Positions 5,525-10,179 of a DNA stretch of 10,179 bases are shown piece by piece. Numbering within the stretch: the first letter of the stretch is position 1; every line of letters begins with the position of its first letter. The stretch is taken from contig JBEONO010000049.1 in NCBI GenBank assembly GCA_040544425.1, positions 1 through 10,179 on the forward strand, in the 5' to 3' direction. A program made the position numbers and the translations under genes. The DNA is from Solimicrobium sp040544425. Its GTDB lineage: Bacteria; Pseudomonadota; Gammaproteobacteria; Burkholderiales; Burkholderiaceae_D. The notes under the pieces are model-generated. The model ran no database searches. It had not been told where the DNA came from and saw nothing but the letters and a program-made list of their open reading frames with translations.

Positions 5525-5801
5525 GTGGCGGCCCCAAGCAAGGGCCGACCTGATGGAGCTTGTCGCGGACATCGCCGAAGATAATCCCGACGCTGCCCAG
5601 GAGTTGAAAGACGAGATCGAGGCCAAGGCCGCGAAGCTGCCCGATCACCCGAAGCTCTACAAGGCGTCATCTCGTGTCAAGGGCATGCGTGAGATGGTTG
5701 TCAGGAGTAATTACATTGTGTTCTACCGGGAGACGCCGGAGCTGGTGGAGGTGGCGAACGTCATTCACGCCCGCCGACAGTGGCCGCCGTTAAGAAAGTG
5801 A
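5499..5801 (+). CDS. parE: ParE/RelE-superfamily toxin
   Basis: The 100-residue protein shows the ParE layout: RYEWRPQARADLMELVADIAEDNP, a helix with aromatic and acidic residues, and the strand segment GMREMVVRSNYIVFYRE, then VEVANVIHARRQWP. The HARRQWP ending is typical of ParE toxins, which usually inhibit gyrase; some family members act otherwise. ATG 5499 is preferred over ATG 5481 because GGAAG lies just before it and the length then fits the family. It lies within the end of the antitoxin frame, giving coupled translation. It is the second toxin-antitoxin pair of the window. Confidence 0.85.
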   Translation: MPRAKPRYEWRPQARADLMELVADIAEDNPDAAQELKDEIEAKAAKLPDHPKLYKASSRVKGMREMVVRSNYIVFYRETPELVEVANVIHARRQWPPLRK

Positions 5802-5867
5802 GTGCATTATGTGGCGATTTTTGCAGCTATGCCATATTAAAAGAGACATTTTTTCACCTTATTTTAA

Positions 5868-5895
5868 TTGACTAAATACACTGTAACGATATAAT
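5868..5895 (+). promoter_or_regulatory. Strong sigma70-type promoter of the second parA operon
   Basis: TTGACT (5868-5873) and a perfect TATAAT (5890-5895) are 16 bases apart. The transcription start would fall in the palindrome at 5897-5926, so a bound repressor would block initiation. Confidence 0.7.
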
Positions 5896-5896
5896 A

Positions 5897-5926
5897 AACA
5901 CCTACTTTAATATTAAAATAGGTGTT
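5897..5926. promoter_or_regulatory. 30 bp palindromic operator before the second parA
   Basis: Arms AACACCTA (5897-5904) and TAGGTGTT (5919-5926) enclose TTTAATATTAAA (5906-5917); only the pair 5905/5918 breaks the symmetry. The right arm contains the ribosome binding site AGGTG just before ATG 5929, so occupancy could affect both transcription and translation. The same core recurs at 6560-6583. The likely ligand is the small ribbon-helix-helix protein at 6608-6868. Confidence 0.65.
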
Positions 5927-5928
5927 AT

Positions 5929-6570
5929 ATGATTCTAACGGTAGGCAATACAAAAGGCGGAGTTGGCAAGACCACCCTTGCCTTGAACGTCGCCATTGCC
6001 CGCGCACTGGCTGGCCGTGATGTATGGCTGATCGATGGTGACAGGCAAGGCACAGCGCAAACCGCTATCAGCATCCGTTTAGAAGCCGGACACGCGCCAG
6101 GCATCGCATGTGCGCAATACGCGGATGGCTCCACCCTTCGCGCACAAGTTCAACAGCAGGCCGCAAAATTCGATGACATCATCATTGATGCCGGTGGCAG
6201 AGACTCGACGGCGCTACGCGCCGCCCTTGTTCTATCTGACGTGCTGCTAGTGCCGTTCCAGCCGCGCAGCTATGACGTGTGGGCGTTGAATGACATTGCC
6301 TTACTCGTTGATGAGGCCCGTAGTGTGCGGGATGGCCTACGGGCCTATGCAGTACTGAACTGTGCCGACCCTGGGGAGTCGTCCAGCGACAACGCCGAAG
6401 CCGCCGCAGCCGTGGCCGACGTGCCGCAGTTCGCGTACCTGAATACACCAATTCGCCGCCGCAAGATATTTGCCAACGCAGCAGGGCAGGGGCTTTCTGT
6501 ATTGGAGATCAACCCTAAAGACAAGAAGGCATCAGAAGAGCTAAATGCACTTGTTAATGCATTATTTTAA
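5929..6570 (+). CDS. parA: ParA-type partition ATPase of the second replicon module
   Basis: The 213-residue short ParA has TKGGVGKTT (8-16), LIDGDRQG (34-41) and DDIIIDAG (82-89), the deviant Walker A, A' and B motifs. As in the short class, no helix-turn-helix domain precedes the ATPase. It should segregate plasmid copies together with the ribbon-helix-helix protein encoded next. AGGTG about 5 bases upstream serves as ribosome binding site. The sequence is clearly of a different subgroup from the ParA at 4027-4659 (GDRQG instead of ADPQG and little similarity elsewhere), although the two modules share close repA genes. Confidence 0.9.
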   Translation: MILTVGNTKGGVGKTTLALNVAIARALAGRDVWLIDGDRQGTAQTAISIRLEAGHAPGIACAQYADGSTLRAQVQQQAAKFDDIIIDAGGRDSTALRAALVLSDVLLVPFQPRSYDVWALNDIALLVDEARSVRDGLRAYAVLNCADPGESSSDNAEAAAAVADVPQFAYLNTPIRRRKIFANAAGQGLSVLEINPKDKKASEELNALVNALF

Positions 6571-6583
6571 TATTAAAATAATG
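6560..6583. promoter_or_regulatory. 24 bp perfect palindrome between parA and the small gene
   Basis: CATTATTTTAAT (6560-6571) is followed directly by its exact reverse complement (6572-6583). The parA stop codon lies inside it. The core TTTAATATTAAA (6566-6577) is shared with the operator at 5906-5917. It could be a second binding site of the repressor or a centromere half. With few G/C pairs it is a poor terminator. Confidence 0.6.
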
Positions 6584-6607
6584 TTATAAAACATTGGAGT
6601 AAATGAA

Positions 6608-6868
6608 ATGTCAATTACAAAGCCAAAACAGAAACCAACCGCCGACGCCTTCATTTCTGGTGCGCCCGATGCAGCAGCAGCGGAAGAACCGCATAAGCCT
6701 AAGTACGTCCGCAAAGGTAAAAAGCTGCAAGTAACCTTGACCATTGCCCCAACCCTGCTTGAGCGTGTGGACGAACTGGCCGCAAAGCTTGGTCAGTCCC
6801 GCGCAGCAGTCATCAACATGGCCGTTTACCGCATGGTTGAGCATGGTGTGACCATTGATGGATTGTGA
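6608..6868 (+). CDS. Ribbon-helix-helix partition/regulatory protein of the second module
   Basis: This 86-residue protein has a flexible N-terminal arm containing ADAFISGAPDAA (12-23), then strand KLQVTLTIA (39-47), helix PTLLERVDELAAKLG (48-62) and helix SRAAVINMAVYRMVEHG (64-80), a CopG-like fold. It is expected to be the centromere-binding and autorepressing partner of the ParA encoded just upstream. GGAG (6596-6599) lies 8 bases before the ATG. An earlier ATG at 6603 is out of frame. It is not similar to the 65-residue counterpart of the first module beyond the fold. Confidence 0.8.
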   Translation: MSITKPKQKPTADAFISGAPDAAAAEEPHKPKYVRKGKKLQVTLTIAPTLLERVDELAAKLGQSRAAVINMAVYRMVEHGVTIDGL

Positions 6869-6893
6869 TCTTTATCGCTGAAGAGGTCGGCTA

Positions 6894-7787
6894 ATGAAGT
6901 CACTCAATGACGCTATCAACCGCTTGCATGCGACTAGGCAAGCCAAGGCGGCGGAGCGTCTAGCAAAGCAGCCGGGGCTATTCGATACCGGCAACGACAC
7001 GCCATTATCGCCGGACGAATTGGCGACCAAGATGCCGGCGGCCGATACTTCGCTGGCATTTGAAAATGCCGGCGCGATGATCGAGACGGCCAGCACAAAA
7101 CGCGAGCGATCAAAACTCTTGCCAGTGCGTCACGTCGAGCGGGATTTTTTTCTATGCGATATGTTCGACTACGCCATGAAGGACGATGGCGCAAGCATGG
7201 AAGCCCCCATTTTTACACTGGCGACTCAGCCGGACTTGAGCGTGTGGCATTGGGAGAGCAAAGACGGAGATCGATCTGTCACCGTGACGCCAAGCGTTCA
7301 GGGCAGGGCAACGCAATTCGACAAAGACGTATTGATTTTTGTCGTGTCGCAGATGACTGAAGCGCTGAATTGCGGGCGGCAAGACGCCAAGAATCGAACG
7401 GTGCGCTTCGTGGTGTATGACTACCTGGTGTCCACCAACAAGCCGACCGGAGGTAAGGAGTACCAGAGGTTAGAGGCTACCTTTGAGCGCTTGCGCGGCA
7501 CTTCGATCAAGACCGATATTAAGACGGGCGGCCAGCGTGTAAAGCAGGGCTTTGGCATCATCGACAGTTGGACGATTATCGAAAAATCGCCCGACGATGA
7601 GCGCATGATTGCCGTCGAAGTCACTTTGTCGAAGTGGCTTTTTAACGCGGTGCAGGCGCACGAAGTGCTGACGATTCACCGCGATTATTTCCGGCTTCGC
7701 AAACCGTTGGAACGGCGCTTGTACGAGCTGGCGCGCAAGCACTGCGGACAGCAAGCGTTTTGGACGATAGGTGTTGGCGCCGACTGA
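6894..7787 (+). pseudogene. repA: RepA paralogue truncated by IS21-family insertion
   Basis: The N-terminal 292-293 residues are a close paralogue of RepA at 2483-3835, identical over long blocks (KRERSKLLPVRHVERDFFLC, FERLRGTSI, SPDDERMIAVEVT, YFRLRKPLERRLYELARKHC). At base 7772 the sequence changes into the end of the insertion sequence, which supplies the last four codons (V, G, A, D) and a TGA stop. Compared with the other RepA, about 65 residues including the second winged-helix part are lost, so origin binding is probably gone. GAGG (6883-6886) precedes the ATG by 7 bases. A truncated product could still be made and might interfere with the intact initiator; this is speculation. Confidence 0.85.
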
Positions 7788-7822
7788 ATATTGACCCACC
7801 CTGCCGATTGAATATTGACCCA
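7781..7822. repeat. Subterminal direct repeats of the IS21-family element
   Basis: CGACTGAATATTGACCCA (7781-7798) and CGATTGAATATTGACCCA (7805-7822) differ at one base and repeat with a 24 bp period. Such multiple repeats next to the tip are known for IS21-family ends and bind the transposase. Confidence 0.75.
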
Positions 7823-7921
7823 GGGCGAGTTGCTGTTTTGTGAACCAGCAATTGTGGATAAGTCTAACAAACAGTTGGTTTTTAACCTATTCATTTGTCG
7901 TGTTACCCAGGTTAAGTAGTT

Positions 7922-7964
7922 GCGGGGTAGTCACGGAGGGCGTAGCCCGAAGTGACTACCCCGC
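7922..7964. terminator. Long hairpin downstream of istB
   Basis: GCGGGGTAGTCAC (7922-7934) pairs exactly with GTGACTACCCCGC (7952-7964), a 13 bp stem. The loop holds a smaller GGGC-GTA-GCCC stem (7938-7948). It lies just beyond the istB stop, between the genes and the IS tip, so it may end transcription from the element or block readthrough from repA. No clear run of T follows on either strand, so the terminator role is inferred. Confidence 0.45.
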
Positions 7965-7972
7965 GCGCAAAC

Positions 7973-8779
7973 TTAATGTGCATCTTCTTCCTTTTCTGCT
8001 TTTCCTCCTCCCTTGCGTCCTTGCTCACGCGTTTGAATTCTGACTTTGGCTGCCGAACTGCTGTGGTGGAAACGATAAGACTCGTTACCCGTTTCGACGA
8101 TATGACAGTGATGAGTCAGTCGGTCCAGCAAGGCGGTCGTCATCTTGGCATCACCGAATACACTCGACCATTCCGAGAAGCTGAGGTTAGTTGTGATGAT
8201 CACGCTGGTATGTTCGTACAATTTTGAGAGCAGATGAAACAGCAGTGCACCACCAACCTGGCTAAATGGGAGATAGCCAAGCTCATCCAGAATGACGAGG
8301 TCCAAACGACTCATCTGCAGCGCCAGTCGTCCTGCCTTGCCATCTCGCTTTTCCTTTTCCAGTAAATTGACCAGATCCACGGTCGAATAAAAACGAACCC
8401 GTTTTCCTTTTGTGGTAATGCCAGAGACAGCAATGGCCGTAGCAATGTGGGTCTTGCCTGTACCTGGCCCACCAATAAATACCGCGTTCTGTGCTGTGTC
8501 CGTAAACGCCAACGTGGCCAGTTGTTTGACCAGCACCTGATCGACGCTGGAAGAGCTAAAATCAAATCCAGCCAGGTCACGATGCACCGGAAACTTGGCC
8601 ATGGCCATTTGATGACGTATTGATTTCATGCCGCGCTCTGTAAATTCAGCCTGTAGAAGATGTTCAATAATCCATTGGAACGGCTCTGTGGGTGTGGTGC
8701 CCTGTGTCACCAATTCTGCCCAGGCGCTGGACATGCCGTGCAGGCGTAAGGAATTTAATTCTGCTGTGATGTTGCTCAT
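7973..8779 (-). CDS. istB: IS21-family ATP-binding transposition protein IstB
   Basis: The 268-residue AAA+ ATPase helps the transposase with target selection and strand transfer. Visible are an N-terminal helical part (LRLHGMSSAWAELV), Walker A GGPGTGKT (103-110), Walker B LDLVILDE (159-166) followed by LGYLPF, and ITTNLSFSEW near sensor regions, then LLDRLTHHCHIV. Its length fits the family and the gene looks intact. Its start overlaps the istA stop by one base (TAATG), so the two genes are translationally coupled. The tail is rich in Lys, Glu and Gly. Confidence 0.93.
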   Translation of the reverse strand: MSNITAELNSLRLHGMSSAWAELVTQGTTPTEPFQWIIEHLLQAEFTERGMKSIRHQMAMAKFPVHRDLAGFDFSSSSVDQVLVKQLATLAFTDTAQNAVFIGGPGTGKTHIATAIAVSGITTKGKRVRFYSTVDLVNLLEKEKRDGKAGRLALQMSRLDLVILDELGYLPFSQVGGALLFHLLSKLYEHTSVIITTNLSFSEWSSVFGDAKMTTALLDRLTHHCHIVETGNESYRFHHSSSAAKVRIQTREQGRKGGGKAEKEEDAH

Positions 8780-10179
8780 TATTGCTCTCCCTGTGTGCTG
8801 GTTGTGACGTCATCCAGTTCTCGTAAGCTGTCATAGCGTTCAGTATTAGCTACTGGCGCTTCTTTTAATTCCAGACTGGTTTCAACAGTCTCTGGTACTG
8901 GGCTCCCATCTAATCTGGCCAATACATTCAGAATGTGTTCAGCACTGAGCGCGCCGGATTCATTGACCAACTCAACCGCAACCAGCACGACATCCAGTCC
9001 TGCAGTCGGCACGGTGGCCAATACTTGCGCCATAATCCGGTCACCGCCTGCATGACGCATCAGCCCTTGTTTCAAACGCATCAAAGGTGCTGGCATGTCT
9101 GCAAACGGTGCCCCGTTTCGAAGTGCCCCGGGCTTACGTTGGATCAGAGGAATGTAGTGTTGCCAGTCGTAGCAGATCAGCGCACGTTCAGTGAGCCGGA
9201 GATGACGGGCAACGATGACATCATTGGCGATGACGCTGACGTGGTTGGGATAGAGACGCGTGCTGACCAGTTGACCGGCCAATTCGCAGGGGACCGAGTA
9301 ACGGTTGCGGTGCGCGCTGATCAGGCAGGTTGACGAGACACGCGCCAGTTTCTCAACGTAGCCGTCAAATGGTGCTGGCATCGGCATCATTTCAGCGCGC
9401 TCATGTTCCAGCATTTCTGCCACACTAAACGCATCATGCTCTGGGTGTCGCAACTCACTCCAGAGAGCACGACAGCGTTCACCCAGCCAGACATTGAGCT
9501 CGGCAAAGGATGAGAATTGACGTTGCTGCGCCTCGATCCAGATTCGCCGTCGACTGTCTTGCACGTTCTTTTCGACGATGCCTTTCTCCCAACCTGACGC
9601 CACATTGCAGAAATCTGAATCAAACAGATAGTGAGCACACATGACAGCAAAGCGAGCATTGACCGTGCGGCCCTTGCTTTTGTTGACCTTGTCGACTGCC
9701 GTCTTCATGTTGTCGTAGATGCCGCGCCGGGGAATGCCACCTAGCGCAGTGAAGGATCGGGTGTGGGCATCAAACAGCATTTCATGGCCCTGGCTGGGAT
9801 ACGCAACCAGCCAGAACGCACGGCTGGCACACAGTTTGAGGTGGGACACTTGCATGCGCCGATATACGCCGCCGATGACTAAACCTTCTTCGCTCCAGTC
9901 GAACTGAAAGGCTTCACCCAGTTCGAATTTTAATGGCACAAAGGCATGAGGTGCTTTGCCTTCACGACCGCGCCAGTCACGGATGAAATCGGTGACGCCA
10001 CTATAACCACCGTCATAACCTTGACCCTTGAGTTGAGTGAACAGAGCTTTGGCAGTTCGCCGGTCTTGTTTGAGGCGATGTGCGTCCGCTTTGAGAGCTT
10101 GCTCCAATTCGGCATGATAAGGACTGAGTTTCAGCGGCCCAAGTCCGCGCCGGTAGGATGGAACTGATAATTCACCTTC
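8779..10179 (-). CDS. istA: IS21-family DDE transposase IstA, N-terminus outside window
   Basis: The visible 466 residues are open to the window edge (EGELSVPSYRRGLGPL at the edge), so the start lies beyond it; family members have around 500 residues. A helix-turn-helix-like segment (TAKALFTQLKGQGYDGG) precedes the RNase H-like core. The core carries FDWSEE with the first catalytic Asp, GIYDNMKTAV with the second Asp, and GWEKGIVEKNV with the catalytic Glu region. The C-terminal part contains the RNRYSVPCELAG strand region common in IstA. The enzyme cuts and joins the element ends together with IstB. No frameshift or internal stop is seen. Confidence 0.92.
   Translation of the reverse strand, partial: EGELSVPSYRRGLGPLKLSPYHAELEQALKADAHRLKQDRRTAKALFTQLKGQGYDGGYSGVTDFIRDWRGREGKAPHAFVPLKFELGEAFQFDWSEEGLVIGGVYRRMQVSHLKLCASRAFWLVAYPSQGHEMLFDAHTRSFTALGGIPRRGIYDNMKTAVDKVNKSKGRTVNARFAVMCAHYLFDSDFCNVASGWEKGIVEKNVQDSRRRIWIEAQQRQFSSFAELNVWLGERCRALWSELRHPEHDAFSVAEMLEHERAEMMPMPAPFDGYVEKLARVSSTCLISAHRNRYSVPCELAGQLVSTRLYPNHVSVIANDVIVARHLRLTERALICYDWQHYIPLIQRKPGALRNGAPFADMPAPLMRLKQGLMRHAGGDRIMAQVLATVPTAGLDVVLVAVELVNESGALSAEHILNVLARLDGSPVPETVETSLELKEAPVANTERYDSLRELDDVTTSTQGEQ

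Larger units (their letters stand above)
7772..10179 (-). mobile_element. IS21-family insertion sequence, partial (continues past the window end)
   Basis: The element starts with TGTTGGCGCC inside repA and carries istB and istA in the usual overlapping arrangement, both on the minus strand; its istA-side end lies outside. Internal terminal repeats (7781-7822) are typical of the family. The boundary is set by where the disrupted repA departs from its paralogue. The target duplication cannot be checked without the other end. Confidence 0.85.

Noticed and set aside
1..10179. CRISPR arrays, tRNA or rRNA genes, iteron-type origin
   Set aside because: I saw no regularly spaced short repeats, cloverleaf or ribosomal sequence, and no set of tandem iterons near either repA. 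The origin may lie in the region removed from view by the IS21 insertion.

Overview
The window looks like part of a mosaic plasmid from a Gram-negative proteobacterium, most likely betaproteobacterial. The reasons are two plasmid replication/partition modules, two toxin-antitoxin pairs, an IncQ-type primase, and several insertion-sequence ends with no chromosomal housekeeping genes. Host assignment rests on gene style only.

Left part (1-2505). Two copies of an IS66-like left end lie head to head: 91 bp arms at 4-94 and 273-363, beginning GTAACCGTCC at their inner ends and reading outward into a ribosome binding site and a start codon. The right copy is a fragment that abuts a RepB'-type primase gene (547-1632). 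A RelB/RelE toxin-antitoxin pair follows (1695-2178), then a translationally coupled small gene (2175-2429) whose C-terminal end looks replaced. A 188 bp stretch with a spaced direct repeat precedes the next element.

Centre (2506-4938). A complete replicon module on the minus strand (parA, a small ribbon-helix-helix gene, repA) is bracketed by two 245 bp miniature elements (MITE-like). They are in inverted orientation and differ at only 2 of 245 positions. The left one is read through by repA, which gains about 88 foreign residues. The right one ends one base before the partition operator and may supply the -35 box of the parA promoter.

Right part (4939-7787). A promoter drives a fused antitoxin (about 100 extra N-terminal residues plus a PaaA2-like C-terminal part) and a ParE-like toxin. 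A second replicon module on the plus strand follows (parA, ribbon-helix-helix gene, repA). Its repA is a close paralogue of the first, but its ParA, small protein and operator sequence are unrelated to those of the first module. An IS21-family element (7772 to the window end) has cut off the C-terminal end of this second repA.

Overall, the plasmid backbone carries two related initiators with different partition systems. One is broken by IS21; the other is present as a MITE-bracketed block. The two toxin-antitoxin operons sit just outside the MITE brackets and would stabilise the plasmid. Each partition cassette carries its own palindromic operator set, which suggests independent autoregulation and avoidance of cross-incompatibility.
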